From the NCBI GenBank assembly GCA_023525715.1, contig CM042015.1:87109750-87173749 (forward strand): DNA of 64,000 nucleotides. Direction: 5' to 3'. Shown here piece by piece: positions 35,991-48,330 of the stretch (positions within the stretch are counted from its first letter, which is position 1; each line of letters starts with the position of its first letter). The notes under the pieces were generated by a model that saw only the letters and a program-made list of their open reading frames with translations, searched no databases and had not been told where the DNA came from. The position numbers and the translations under genes were made by a program. This DNA is from Cichorium intybus (taxonomy: Eukaryota > Streptophyta > Magnoliopsida > Asterales > Asteraceae).

Positions 35991-36686
35991 GACTTTTCTT
36001 TTAAATAGCTTGTTGTCGATCATTTGGTCCATTTCTTTAAAAGTTAGACCATTCCAAATAGGGGAGAGTCGATTCATAGTGCTTGAAGCGTGGATTTGAA
36101 GTGTGAAATCATGAAAGAAGAGGATTTGGTGTAATTGTTATCTTCTTGAAGGTAAAGTCTTAATCTTCAAAAACCGTTTGTTGATTTGATCTATGATTGG
36201 TTTAATTATCATAAACCTTGGTTGGTCGTACTTTTGGTGGTGTGTGTCATTCGTATATCATGGTGTTAAGATGATTGAATGATGTATAACTAGTTAAAGT
36301 TTGGTGTAAAAGGTTAAAATGGTGAATTTGTGGTGTAATATTAAACTAATGGTGTTTTGGACGAATTCGGAGGTTGGGTTGCCTCTGATTGACTAAAGAT
36401 GACCAATATGCAAAAGCCCTGATTAAAAGGTGGTCTACAACGATTCAAATGTGATTTGGTGCTGAGTTCATATACAACGACTGTATCTATGAATTTAGAG
36501 ACCCCATCTATGATAGGGACGTTATCTTTAAGATAGCGGTGTTATTTGTCCTGTAGTGGTAAAACTCAGTTGTTTAATGAGATTAAGGTGTTTTGTCTCA
36601 AGTAGTTGGATAAGTATGTTTATTGGTGATCAAATAGTAGTTGGTGACAACGAGAACGAGTATACAGTTAGGATTCGAATGGATCA

Positions 36687-38615
36687 TGTAATACCGTAAT
36701 TTTTAAATTATGGTAGAGATATGTTAATTACAATATAAATGAGATTAGATAAATTAAAACACGAGTTTAGATGTTTAGAAACACATCTAGGAGAAGTTGG
36801 ATGTTAAAAAGGGTAAAAGAAACAACTTGAGTTCTTGCAAGGTCAAGCCGGGTTGAGTTATAAGACACGGGTCGAGTTTGGGCAAAAGCGAAATTTGAAA
36901 AAGGGCAACCCGGGTCGTGCTCGATGGGAACCCGGGTCGGGTCGGTTAAACCGGACCGTGTAGAGCCTTGAATCGAAAAGCGGTAAGGTGCGTAACGAAA
37001 CCCGGGGCGGGTTTCATAGCCCGGGTCGGGTTCGAGCAGAAACCAGGGGCGGGTTTGACAGCCCGGGTCGGGTTGCGGGTGCTGGGTATACTTAATATGC
37101 GATTTTTCATTCATTTGGGGTAAAATCACTTCGAGCCAAACCCTCTCCAAACCCTAAAAATCGATTTCTAAGCCATCCAAGACGAAATTTAAACGTATTA
37201 ATCACAAATTGAAGCTAGGGATTTGTACTTGGAGCTTAAAAGGTAATCCTCCTTGAATTTGAGTTTGTTTCAACCGTTGGATACTTTGATTTAGAGTGAT
37301 TCCTTGTGGTCTCGATGGTCTACCTGTAAATTGATGATGTTAGAGTGAAATTATCTGAATTTGTTAGTATAAAAGAGTTCTTGTCTTAGACCTGAGTTAG
37401 TGAAATGCTTGTTGTTGTGTTTATGAACTTGAATAGGTCAAAGTGGTGAAGTGGGAAGTTATAACTAGAATGTTAAATTGTGTTTCTAGAGTTGTATGAG
37501 TTGAGATGGGGAGATTGAAAGTTATAACTAGGATAGTATTCTATCTTTTGATTATAACTTTCATCTATGATTCCAAATATTTGATTGTTATAAATATTGA
37601 GTATGATTGAGGTTGTTATTGAAATTGGGCTGTTGTGATACAGCCAAGCCTAGTGTACATGATCCCGGTACACGTAGCTTTGGATTCTACATACTAAGTC
37701 GATATCAGGTGAGTACTCTTATGTACTTGAGTAGAAATCTATCTTGTGGTAAACTGAATATGCATATATGTTAGGATGTTATTACTATAATCCAATTGTG
37801 GAGTGAATTGTTATATGTGAATAACAACAACCAAATTGAGTATACATATTGATCATATGAACTGAGTAGACGTTAGAGTAGTCACATCAACGAGTTTTGA
37901 GTCAAGTTATATAGCCATGAGGGCTATTGAGCTGGATTAGAGATTGGAGTGAAATGAGTTTATATGTGTTAGTTTTACCTTTGGTATGTATAATGAGATG
38001 TTTTGCAGGTTAATAATTTGTATATATGATAAGAGGTGTTACAGGTTAGTAATTACCTATTGACTCTTTTAATTGAATTATCTTGTGGTTGAGTTGTTTA
38101 TTGCAGAAAGAGATAAGTTATATGAGTTTCATAAAGTGTTAATATTGTTTTGGTATGAATGGCGGAGTGTGTTAAATCACATTACGGGACTGAGATAGTC
38201 CATTCAAAATGAATTTAGTCATATCGAACGAATGAGAAAGTTTATTGAGAATGAGTTCAAATAGACATTGGGCGTTGACAATCGATTAATAATGATTACT
38301 CACTGAGCTCTTGTAGCTCATAGTTTTGTTTGTATTTGTGTGTAGGTTTTGATAGCAGAAATTGTGGAAAGCGGATGAAAGAAATGTAGCAAGAGTTGGA
38401 CCTGTACCTATTTGGATTGTACTTTGACATTATTTTGATTGAACCCGGTTTTGGACACTAGTAATTACTATGTTGTAAATAGTTCCTTACTTAGTCCACA
38501 GTTTTAGTTGTACTGCTTGTATAACTTGTTACTCACTTTTGAGTTACACCGAGTATTTTGTGATTGAATTATAAACTCTATGGTGTAACTTAAGATTGAG
38601 AAACCGGGTGTTACA
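36687..38615 (+). mobile_element. 5' LTR of the young element
   Basis: 1929 bp, TGTAATACC to GGGTGTTACA. It contains a GC-rich cccgggtcgggt array (36906-37080), donor-like TTAAAAG|GTAATC (about 37240) and CAG|GTGAGTAC (37706-37713), and the stem-loop TGAGCTCTTGTAGCTCA (38304-38320). Confidence 0.9.
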
Positions 38616-38618
38616 AGT

Positions 38619-38630
38619 TGGTATCAGAGC
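38619..38630 (+). other. Primer-binding site (initiator tRNA-Met)
   Basis: TGGTATCAGAGC three bases after the 5' LTR end; matches the tRNA-Met-i 3' end. Confidence 0.85.
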
Positions 38631-38810
38631 TGTGGTTTAAGGGAACTAAGCCTTGAGATAAGGTATTGGACTTAAACCAATGAGAAAGAGAGGTCCCAAA
38701 TGGTCCCTTAAATGTTACTCCCTGTGATGTACTAATTGAGTTGATTTTTAAGACCATATTGAGTATCATGGTGGCAATTCTTAAAATGAGTTGAATTTTT
38801 TTAAGTTATT

Positions 38811-38990
38811 ATGAGTACTGGAAAAGAGAAAGAGCGAAGTGAATCACCGAGAGATCAAGCGGAGTCACAAAACTCGGGTATGGGGCGCCAACCCGAGGGA
38901 GGGAAATCTATTGAGTTGTTGGGTAATCTCCAAGAGATGATTTTAGCTGAGGTGACAACAGCGATCAAGGAGATGTTACTTGTGTTTTGA
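38811..38990 (+). pseudogene. Short gag-like ORF of the young element
   Basis: The first ORF after the primer site, 59 residues, starting MSTGKEKERSESPRDQ and containing ELLGNLQEMILAEVTTAIKE. Position and charged, helix-rich content suggest the N-terminus of gag. A one-base shift at about 38986 would extend the reading (VLRPQVEVNLGGTTEQPRRR) to about 39100. It is too short for a capsid and no zinc knuckle is present. Confidence 0.5.
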
Positions 38991-39129
38991 GACCTCAGGT
39001 GGAGGTAAACTTAGGTGGTACTACTGAGCAACCAAGGAGGAGAGAGCCCGTATCACATGCTCGGAAAAGATACTGTTGCAGATGTATGGAGATAGATGAG
39101 GATGAGTTGATAAATTGGTCACATCGGTT

Positions 39130-39420
39130 GGACTGATAATGGATGGTGAGACGAGATTTTGACTGATATGAGATATCAGCTAACGAGGAGACAATAATCC
39201 CATTTGATAATGAGATGTCAACTGAATATGAGATGATATATTAATCGAGATGAGATCCTAGTTGATAATGAGATGTCAACTGAATACGAGATGAGATTTC
39301 AGCTGATGGTGAGATTCCAGCTGATGATGAGATAAGATTTCGGCTGATAGCGAGATTCCAGCCGATAATTAGATGAGAACCCAGTTGAGGCGATATTCCA
39401 ACTGATGATGAGAAAGAATA
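39130..39420 (+). repeat. Imperfect gatgagat...cagctgat repeats
   Basis: About ten loosely repeated blocks of the form gatgagatttcagctgat at irregular 20-40 bp spacing inside the internal region of the young element. They do not encode a sustained frame. Confidence 0.65.
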
Positions 39421-40207
39421 TGAGTATAAGTTAAAAGTTGAAATATGTGGGTGTAGCTGATTACACTCCAGAGTTGAGAGTTGAAGTACGTAAATAATTT
39501 TGTTCTTTTGAGAATGACAATTGTATATATTATATATTGTTTTGTAATTTTGAATATTATAACAAAGACATTATGTAATGAGTGTATTGCGTATATGCCT
39601 TAGTGGCATATTCTATTATATGTGAGTAGTTCTAATTCATTATTAATGATTAGACTATAATGTAATTATGTTATTTGAAAGTTCTAAATTGGTTGAGATA
39701 ACCAATTTGTATGAACTATACAAGGTAGAGAATCATCTGTGGTATATGAGTATTTAGTGTGAATGAGCACACTAATTTAATGAGATAGTCAAAGAGTATG
39801 AGTTGATATGAGTTAACTTGTAAAGGAGTATGAGCATGAGTTGACATGAGTTGTATAAGAGTATGTGTTCAGAAGAAGTATGAGTTGAACAAGATTTTAA
39901 GTTATTGTTAATAATTGAGTTGTAAGTGTCATTGATTTTACTAAATGGCTGTGATAGCCAAAAGAGCATAAATTGAGAGAGACGGTGAGTGTGTAATTTA
40001 TTGCAATTACTACTGATTATGAGGTAATGTATTGAGTGTTGAGTTTTGATGTTTGAGAATTTTATGAGTCTTTAATGCTAGTGTTTTGAGTTCACGTAAT
40101 TTATAAGAGTTGAGACGGCCTTAGTAGCCGTTAGTTGTTACATAATCGAGTGTGGTGGTGAGTTTTATTACTTGATGTCATTAAGTATTGAGTAGGGAGA
40201 ACAGAGA

Positions 40208-40361
40208 ACGGTACGAGGTACCGTGAGAGAGTATTGAGTGATGAGATTGGCGAATGGTACGAGGTACCGTGAGATAGTGTTGAGAAGTGAGCTTGGAAGA
40301 CAGTACGGGGTACTGTAAGATAGTGTGAGTGACGAAACGGGAGGATGGTACGGGGTACCAT
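40208..40361 (+). repeat. Tandem array of four hairpin units (period about 46 bp)
   Basis: Four 17-bp inverted repeats at 40208-40224 (ACGGTACGAGGTACCGT), 40254-40270 (ATGGTACGAGGTACCGT), 40300-40316 (ACAGTACGGGGTACTGT) and 40345-40361 (ATGGTACGGGGTACCAT). Differences between units occur mostly on both arms together, so pairing is kept. A more distant fifth copy is at 40542-40559. Located in the 3' half of the internal region of the non-autonomous element. Confidence 0.9.
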
Positions 40362-42083
40362 GAGCTGAGATGGAGTGATGTTGTAGTGTTGTGCTTGTGT
40401 ATAGATAAGTGTGCACAGTATGGTGATGCGGAGTACTAAAACGGTATTATTTAGTATGTGTGGATATGTATGAGTACAGTGGTTAGCTTGTGTTGCTTGA
40501 GACCTTGAGGGTTGAGGAGAGGATGGAGTTGAGGCAAAGTGACAGTATGAGGGTACTGCAAGGTAGTACTGTGAAATTCTATAACATTGTTGTGAGTATG
40601 TGTGTGTGTTGTGTACGGAAGATGTTGGGGATGATATTGAGTTATGACTATGTGTTAACATGCTGATATGAGAAATTTCCTTGCATGTCGAGCGAGATAG
40701 AGTTGTATAACTACATAATGAGTAAAAATGAGTTAAAAATAGTAGAAAAGTAATCGTGGTTGTGATTGATAGGATCATTCCTTAGCAATCAAACCAATTA
40801 CTGCCGATGAGAAAAATGTGTGAGTGTTATAATGACATGATTATTTATCAGTGTGAGACGATTGATAGTAGATTACTTTATAATGATATTGAGTTATTTT
40901 CCGAGATTAGTGAGTTAGTCGGACTATGAGATATCATTTTATCATAGAGATTATGGTGTTTGATGTTATTATTTTCCTTGTGAGTTATGTGTAGAGATTG
41001 CAGTGAGCAGTATGTATGACCTCTTTTATGTCATCCTGACGAATTAGAGATTGAAATGGGAATGACAGAGAAATAACGAGATGAATATTTACTAACGGTA
41101 AGCTAGGAAGGAGATATACAGTTATGTTGAGAGTTTATTGAAAATAAATTTGTTGAGTCCGATGAGACTAAAAAAAAAAAAAATTAGTGAGAATGTGATG
41201 TAGATTGTCCATATAAGAGATAATGTAGTGAGTGAGTACATTGAGAGAAATAACATTATATATGTTATTAAATTGAGATCAAGAGGAGTTATTTTTGGTG
41301 GGAGATTGTTAGTTGTATATTGAGTGAAAACCTAATGTGTGTGTGTTGAGATGAAAACAGAAATAAGTGAGATTTTAAAGAATTAGTGTACAGCTGTGGT
41401 GAAGGGACAGCTGAAAGGGGTTTTGTGTGACCAAAGTGTTGAGGGTTAAATACCAAATTCAGAGAAGGCATGAGTAAAACTTGAGATAATTACTAGTATT
41501 TAATTATTTCTGGATTTTTATCCTAGTATCTATAAGCCCTATGACGTGAGTGAGACATTTTGATGTATGTGTATTTTATGTTATATGAGTATATCTCTTG
41601 CTCTAATCGATGAGAACGTGTTAGTAGGAGGAATCAATAACTAGCATGTTGCGATTGGAGGAGTAAATTGACAGGGAATGGATTGGAATCGGTGAGACCG
41701 TTTTTCCCTATTGAGTTAGAGTAAATCATTTCGAGAAAATTTGAAATGAAATTTGAGTTTCAAATAGTTATATGAGACAAGCTGAATTAATACGTGTACA
41801 TTTTGTTTAATTATGCTACTTGGGTTGTTTCTGGATAAACTTGTTATTATCCAGTTCTTATATATATTGTGAGTGGTTGTCCACGTGGAGATGATGATAA
41901 CTAATGCAATTATAGAGATCATCTTATGAGAATGATAATGGGCGTTAGTTATATTATGATGAGGTCTAATAATATATATACGTGATTGCATGTGATGTGT
42001 GATTACGATGATGAGGTATATTATATAGACCGTGCCCATTCTAAGAGATTCCGAGGACGGAATCTTTTGAAGGGGTAAGAACT

Positions 42084-44031
42084 TGTAATACCGTAATTTT
42101 TAAATTATGGTAGAGATATGTTAATTACAATATAAATGAGATTAGATAAATTAAAACACGAGTTTAGATGTTTAGAAACACATCTAGGAGAAGTTGGATG
42201 TTAAAAAGGGTAAAAGAAACAACTTGAGTTCTTGCAAGGTCAAGCCGGGTCGAGTTATAAGACACGGGTCGAGTTTGGGCAAAAGCGAAATTTGAAAAAG
42301 GGCAACCCGGGTCGTGTTGATGAGCCCGGGTCGTGCTCGATGGGAACCCGGGTCGGGTCGGTTAAACCGGACCGTGTAGAGCCTTGAATCGAAAAGCGGT
42401 AAGGTGCATAACGAAACCCGGGGCGGGTTTCATAGCCCGGGTCGGGTTCGAGCAGAAACCCGGGGCGGGTTTGGCAGCCCGGGTCGGGTTGCGGGTGCTG
42501 GGTATACTTAATATGCGATTTTTCATTCATTTGGGGTAAAATCACTTCGAGCCAAACCCTCTCCAAACCCTAAAAATCGATTTCTAAGCCATCCAAGTCG
42601 AAATTTAAACGTATTAATCACGAATTGAAGCTAGGGATTTGTACTTGGAGCTTAAAAGGTAATCCTCCTTGAATTTGAGTTTATTTCAACCGTTGGATAC
42701 TTTGATTTAGAGTGATTCCTTGTGGTCTCGATGGTCTACCTGTAAATTGATGATGTTAGAGTGAAATTATCTGAATTTGTTAGTATAAAAGAGTTCTTGT
42801 CTTAGACCTGAGTTAGTGAAATGCTTGTTGTTGTGTTTATGAACTTGAATAGGTCAAAGTGGTGAAGTGGGAAGTTATAACTAGAATGTTAAATTGTGTT
42901 TCTAGAGTTGTATGAGTTGAGATGGGGAGATTGAAAGTTATAACTAGGATAGTATTCTATCTTTTGATTATAACTTTCATCTATGATTCCAAATCTTTGA
43001 TTGCTATAAATATTGAGTATAATTGAGGTTGTTATTGAAATTGGGCTGTTGTGATACAGCCAAGCCTAGTGTACATGATCCCGGTACGCGTAGCTTTGGA
43101 TTCTACATACTAAGTCGATATCAGGTGAGTACTCTTATGTACTTGAGTAGAAATCTATCTTGTGGTAAACTGAATATGCATATATGTTAGGATGTTATTA
43201 CTATAATCCAATTGTGGAGTGAATTGTTATATGTGAATAACAACAACCAAATTGAGTATACATATTGATCATATGAACTGAGTAGACGTTAGAGTAGTCA
43301 CATCAACGAGTTTTGAGTCAAGTTATATAGCCATGAGGGCTATTGAGCTGGATTAGAGATTGGAGTGAAATGAGTTTATATGTGTTAGTTTTACCTTTGG
43401 TATGTATAATGAGATGTTTTGCAGGTTAATAATTTGTATATATGATAAGAGGTGTTACAGGTTAGTAATTACCTATTGACTCTTTTAATTGAATTATCTT
43501 GTGGTTGAGTTGTTTATTGCAGAAAGAGATAAGTTATATGAGTTTCATAAAGTGTTAATATTGTTTTGGTATGAATGGCGGAGTGTGTTAAATCACATTA
43601 CGGGACTGAGATAGTCCATTCAAAATGAATTTAGTCACATCGAACGAATGAGAAAGTTTATTGAGAATGAGTTCAAAGAGACATTGGGCGTTGACAATCG
43701 ATTAATAATGATTACTCACTGAGCTCTTGTAGCTCATAGTTTTGTTTGTATTTGTGTGTAGGTTTTGATAGCAGAAATTGTGGAAAGCGGATGAAAGAAA
43801 TGTAGCAAGAGTTGGACCTGTACCTATTTGGATTGTACTTTGACATTATTTTGATTGAACCCGGTTTTGGACACTAGTAATTACTATGTTGTAAATAGTT
43901 CATTACTTAGTCCACAGTTTTAGTTGTACTGCTTGTATAACTTGTTACTCACTTTTGAGTTACACCGAGTATTTTGTGATTGAATTATAAACTCTATGGT
44001 GTAACTTAAGATTGAGAAACCGGGTGTTACA
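42084..44031 (+). mobile_element. 3' LTR of the young element
   Basis: 1948 bp, nearly identical to the 5' LTR. The main difference is about 19 extra bases around 42318-42336 in the cccgggtcg array, an expansion or contraction of one repeat unit. Confidence 0.9.
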
Positions 44032-44400
44032 GATCATTCTACACATCTATCGAGGTGAATAACTTTGCATAGCTTGGCTTGGAGTTTTTTGTATGCTATG
44101 TTTGTATGTTACCGAGTGCCTAAATATAAATTTGTTGTTATGTTGTGTGTGTATATATTATGGCGGTGTTAGACTCGATATTTTGATGATATGTAAAACA
44201 TACGAGATTATGTAATGATTGAGAGAACTCTAGGAATAGTTAATCCTAGATACGAGTGTTGTAATTATAGGTGGTTTAGATTCATATGTGGTGTATTCTA
44301 CATGGTCACATAATGAGTACATGTGATTATGTTCACATGGTGTTCTAATGGTTGCACAACGAGTACCTTGCAACCATTCGGTGTATCTTGAGACTGGTGA

Positions 44401-45036
44401 AAAGTCTATTGAGATTGGTGAAAAGTCTCTTGAGATTGTTAACTAAAAAATTGTTGGTTATTAACATTTAGTCATATGATAGCATTTGAAAGATGCGAAA
44501 ATTAATGATAATATTATAAATATCAAAATATAATATGGATAGAAATCAATATCCTTTTACTTTTCTTTTTTTTTTTCTATCATCCTCCTACACATGTTAA
44601 ACAATGATAAGTGTCTTAAATGTGACACTTGTTATCATTTTAACATGAATAAAATGATGATTAAAAAATAGGAGAATATAAAACCTCTTTATAATATGTG
44701 ATAGTAGAAATCATTTAACATTACTAGAATGATGTGTAAAAAATAGGAGAATATAAAACCTCCCTATAATATGTGATAGTAGAAATTTCACTTAGACATA
44801 AATAGTTAAAGAACTGTTATTTATGTCCTGTTTGGCAAAATAAGCTAGCTTAGCGTACTCTAGCGTTTCATAAGACTAGTTAAATAACTTAAAAGTAACT
44901 TCTAAGTTAGCTTTTTGATAAACTAGTTTATTAATAAGCTAACTTATAAGTTCAAAAACTAGTTGTTCGGCTACGACACTGATGTGACTTCAGATTTGGA
45001 TTACTGGGAGGTCTAAGGCTTTGGAGGTTCCGGTGG
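44401..45036. other. AT-rich sequence with a strong hairpin and a MITE-like end
   Basis: 44593-44647 is a hairpin: catgttaaacaatgataagt pairs with acttgttatcattttaacatg around a short loop. A block of about 45 bp (phrase taggagaatataaaacctc) is repeated directly at about 44668 and 44738. From 44828 (tgtcctgtttggcaaaataa) to about 44970 is a MITE-like aagctagctta-rich segment. No gene is seen. Confidence 0.5.
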
Positions 45037-45468
45037 CCTGATGTAACACCCGGCTTTTAAAACAAAAACACCCCTGGAAATTTTTCATTTAAAACAAAGG
45101 TTTCAATACGTAAAACCATAACAAAAGGGGGCATATTTCATTAAAAACGGGTACAAGTGTATCAAGGAGAGTATAAAATACCATAGTCTCCTTTGAAGCC
45201 GGGCTGCTACTGACAGCATCTATAAGTCTCAATTCTGTAGTCACGGACTCTATCTTTTCCCTTATCAAGATCATGCTAACCTGCAGGGACATTTAACAAA
45301 TAACATGAGCTATAAAGCTCAGTGAGTAATCATATCTGCAAATAACCTGTATAAGAATACATTCATATATAATTTCCTATATATGATAAATCTCTTCTGG
45401 CTCATCTTTTCAATACAGGGTCCCATTCTATAGCCTCTTCCGGCTAAACATATATATATTTGGATATC

Positions 45469-46694
45469 TGATCGGGCCATTTTGGTTTGAAGTAAAATGT
45501 ATTTAACTTGATAAATTAAGCATTGTTTAACCAAGAATGGCCCTACTTTTGATGGAATTGAGTGAATTACATGCAGGGATTGGAAAACGGGAATTTTGGG
45601 CGAAAACCACGCATTAAACGGACACCGGAAGCGGGAGAAAAAGCTCAGCGTCCCAGCAGCGTCCCAGACGCTGACCTGGAACTCTGGGCCATTTTAAAGG
45701 GAAAAAGCAAGTCAGATGCGCGAGGAAGCCCGTCAGCGTCCTAGGTGGCGTCTGGGACGCTGGCCTAGGACGCCCAACGTTTTTGGAGCGTCTCGTTCTG
45801 GGACGTTGCGTGTTGTGAAAGTCTGAAGAAAACACACAGCGTCCCACAGGCGTCTGGGACGCTGGTCTAGGACGCTGCCGCGTAGAATGCCCTAAATTGC
45901 CATATTTAAGCCACTCTTTTTAATGAAACTTGATCCCATCGACCCAAGGCAGACTCCAGACGATTTTCCTAGGGTTTTGACAGTTTTGCAAGGCCAAAAA
46001 CACTCCCAAATCATCTCCAAACAATTCCCAATCTCAAAATCAACCTCTTTTGCATCAAGATCAAGCCAGAATCTTTGAAGTTTTGAAGATCCAGACATGT
46101 TCATCATCTCCAACACAGAGTTTGCATCAATTCAAGTCATGAGTAGCTAAATCATCCCGTGATCACAACCGGGAGTAGGTTTTGAATTCCTTTCAAGTAT
46201 TGTATTTTGATTTGAACCTTTTTAGATTCATGAACACAGTGTTTGGATTGTTTGCTTTTAAATCATATGACTAGATTCCATTGCTTGTTCTTAAATTGTT
46301 GCTTGATTGAGTGTAAGACAATTCTATTGTGATCTTCCCCACCGTGCCAAATCATCCACAGTGGTGTGTAGGACGGAGGGTGCGGATTTTACATAGTTTG
46401 ATCCCAGATTTAGTCAGTAACAGTACGGTTATGTCTATGTAATCTGAATGAACGCAAAATTAGTAAAATTTGATATAATACATTGTTAGGAATCAAAACT
46501 GAAACCGGGATTGATCACCCTTTTCTCTGATTGAATTAAACCTTTTGCAGTATTTGTTTGTCTGAATTTGTTTGCTTTTTAAGTCTATTAGAACTAGTTG
46601 TTAACCATAAGCTCCTCGTGGATTCGACCCTTACTTGCCCTAGCTAATTAGTGCGTTTAAGGTTTATTTTTGATTGCATCAACGACTGCGATCA
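45469..46694 (+). mobile_element. Solo LTR nested in the LTR (family A)
   Basis: 1226 bp, starts TGATCGGGCC and ends GCGATCA (terminal TGATCG/CGATCA), flanked by ATATC (45464-45468 and 46695-46699). Contains a GC-rich inverted-repeat block built on agcgtcccag/ctgggacgct (45645-45880), followed by a TATA-like catatttaag. The 3' part has tggattcgacccttacttg, a phrase often seen near the end of Tat/Athila-type Gypsy LTRs (weak assignment). + sense is inferred from these cues. Confidence 0.8.
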
Positions 46695-46946
46695 ATATCG
46701 GATCCAAACTTTTAGCCTCACTGGCTGAACGTATATCTCTTAGGATTTCACATCCTACTTCATAGTCTTACAGGTTATTATTTGCATACATTTCTGTCCC
46801 ATATTTCTTAGTCACAATTGACCGCACCGTATTTCAGGGCCATATAAGCCGCACCAAACAGTTTTAACATTTATTTCATAGCCATATAGGCCGCACCAGT
46901 TGGATTTAATCATCAAATATCATAATCATTTATGGCTCACGAGTTT

Positions 46947-48048
46947 TGACAACGCCTAGTGATATCAGGCATTTTAGGCGTTGTTGAGCCCTTTTCTTGA
47001 TAAAATTATATCAAATATGTCTGGGTATTCTCACTTTTCGTGCCAGGACTTGTCTGGAGAAAAAGAATAGAAACAGGGACTAAAAGCGTGCAAAAGGAAG
47101 AAGTTTGGAAAGAATGGAAAATCAGGAGAACTCGTACGCGCGCCGCGGATCTGCGATCTGCGCGACGCGGGCTTAAGTCGGTGGAACACATTCAAATTCC
47201 GAAGAAACGGGGAAAGATAAGTACGCGCGCCGCGGATTTCACTTCTGCGCGGCGCGGTTGCGGGAAATTTGCAAGTATAAATAGATGCATTTCCAGCCGA
47301 AAACCCTAGCAAAGACCGGGTGTAAAATCGACCTTGAAGCTCTTTGACTCCAGGATTTCATTTCAGCAAGCTCACAATTGGTATTTTATGATTTTTGATT
47401 TAATTTCCTTTTAGTAATAAGTAGTTTTGTAGCTAAAGTCTTTGGGAGTGACAACCACTGACTTTGAGCACTTAGGTTTCTGTTCTAGAAACATTTGGTT
47501 ACTGATTTTGTATTTGGAATTCGGATTTGGTGAATGGAATCATTCGGTTACATTTTATGTTAACATTTCGGTGTTTTTGGATGTTTGTGTTTGGTTGTGA
47601 TTGTTGAATTGTGTATTGGACCTTATTGGGACTGTTTTCCTTAGTTGAATTCAGTAGCTAATTAGGTTATTTGGTAAGCATTAAATCTAGGCTAGTAACT
47701 GTTCAATAGGACTTTAGTTAGTAGCTAGTTTATGCTGTGCTTGGTTTTGCTAGTTTGGATGCCTTTGATTGCTTCTGATTCAGAGATGTACTTCTGATTT
47801 CAGAAAGTGACTAGGTCATTTGAGCATAGCTTAGCTTGGCTTTGGTGTGTTTGATTATTGTTTCATTTGCTAGTGATTAGGAAAAGAGAAACCAGATCCT
47901 CCGACTATAGCTGTGACACTATTAGTTGGTAATCTCTCATCTAGTCTAACCACGAAGCTCCTGTGGATCGACCCTGACTACCGCTATACTAGTGTGTGTG
48001 TTAGGTTTTCTCTTATTTTTGACCGCACGACGACCTCTGCGCGTGTCA
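46947..48048 (+). mobile_element. Solo LTR nested in the LTR (family B)
   Basis: 1102 bp, TGACAACGCC to GCGTGTCA (terminal TGACA/TGTCA), flanked by AGTTT (46942-46946 and 48049-48053). A GC-rich pair of gcgcgccgcgg / tgcgcggcgcgg blocks (47133-47260) is followed within 20 bp by a strong TATA box gtataaatagatgc (about 47274). The end includes tgtggatcgaccctgactac. It is a different family from the LTR at 45469. Confidence 0.8.
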
Positions 48049-48059
48049 AGTTTTCCCCG

Positions 48060-48330
48060 CTTTTGCCTAGACTCACGGCTCCGTTCTTGTCATTTCACTG
48101 ACTCACGGCTTACCCGATATTGCCTTTTTATTGACTCACAGCTCCGTTCTTGTCTTTCTTAGACTCACGGCTTATCTGGTATTGTCTTTTTACTTTTATT
48201 ATTGACTCACAGCTCCGTTCTTATATTTCACAGACTCACGGCTTATCTGGTATTGTCGTATTAATGACTCACAGCTCCGTTCTTGTCTATCGCAGACTCA
48301 CGGCTTATCTAGTATTGTCTTTCCAATGCA
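48060..48330. repeat. Degenerate gactcacggct minisatellite in the solo LTR
   Basis: About eight spaced copies of gactcac(a/g)gct(c/t) alternating with ccgttcttgtc or atctggtattgtc. It is the counterpart of the 33-bp minisatellite in the LTRs of 5614-17330 but more diverged. Confidence 0.75.

Larger units (their letters stand above)
36687..44031 (+). mobile_element. Young non-autonomous Ty3/Gypsy-type LTR retrotransposon
   Basis: 7345 bp flanked by the 5-bp duplication GATCA (36682-36686 and 44032-44036). 5' LTR 36687-38615, 3' LTR 42084-44031. The primer site TGGTATCAGAGC is at 38619-38630 and the purine-rich tract gaaggggtaaga at 42069-42080. The LTRs differ by about 14 substitutions and one indel of about 19 bp, so the insertion is recent. 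Internally only a short gag-like start is readable; no protease, reverse transcriptase or integrase was found. The rest is non-coding and repeat-rich. Mobilisation would need proteins from a related element. Confidence 0.9.
35781..44400 (+). mobile_element. LTR relic interrupted by a younger Gypsy element
   Basis: It starts TGTAACACCCAG at 35781 and in the + sense has a palindrome array (35848-35990), a weak TATA-like ttaaatagc (about 36002) and a donor-like GAAG|GTAAAG (about 36152). The sequence is broken at 36687 and resumes at 44032 after the inserted element. The resumed part has repeated phrases such as cacataatgagtac (44288-44360) that match the complement of phrases in the LTR at 54730-56750. 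No right LTR terminus was found, so it is truncated; 44400 is approximate. Confidence 0.55.

Noticed and set aside
36767..37150. 127-residue - strand frame in the LTR, with a close copy at 42255-42566
   Set aside because: The frame is created by the cccgggtcgggt repeat array in both LTRs and is antisense to the element.
40131..40778. 215-residue open frame on the - strand
   Set aside because: It is antisense to a + strand LTR element, is Ser/Thr/His-rich without motif, and coincides with the hairpin array and gagt-rich repeats that keep that frame open.
45562..46116. Open frames over the GC-rich gcgtcccag block
   Set aside because: They follow the inverted-repeat block of a solo LTR; no known domain.
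47031..47312. Overlapping frames on both strands around the gcgcgccgcgg block
   Set aside because: Product of the GC-rich inverted repeat immediately upstream of a TATA box in a solo LTR.
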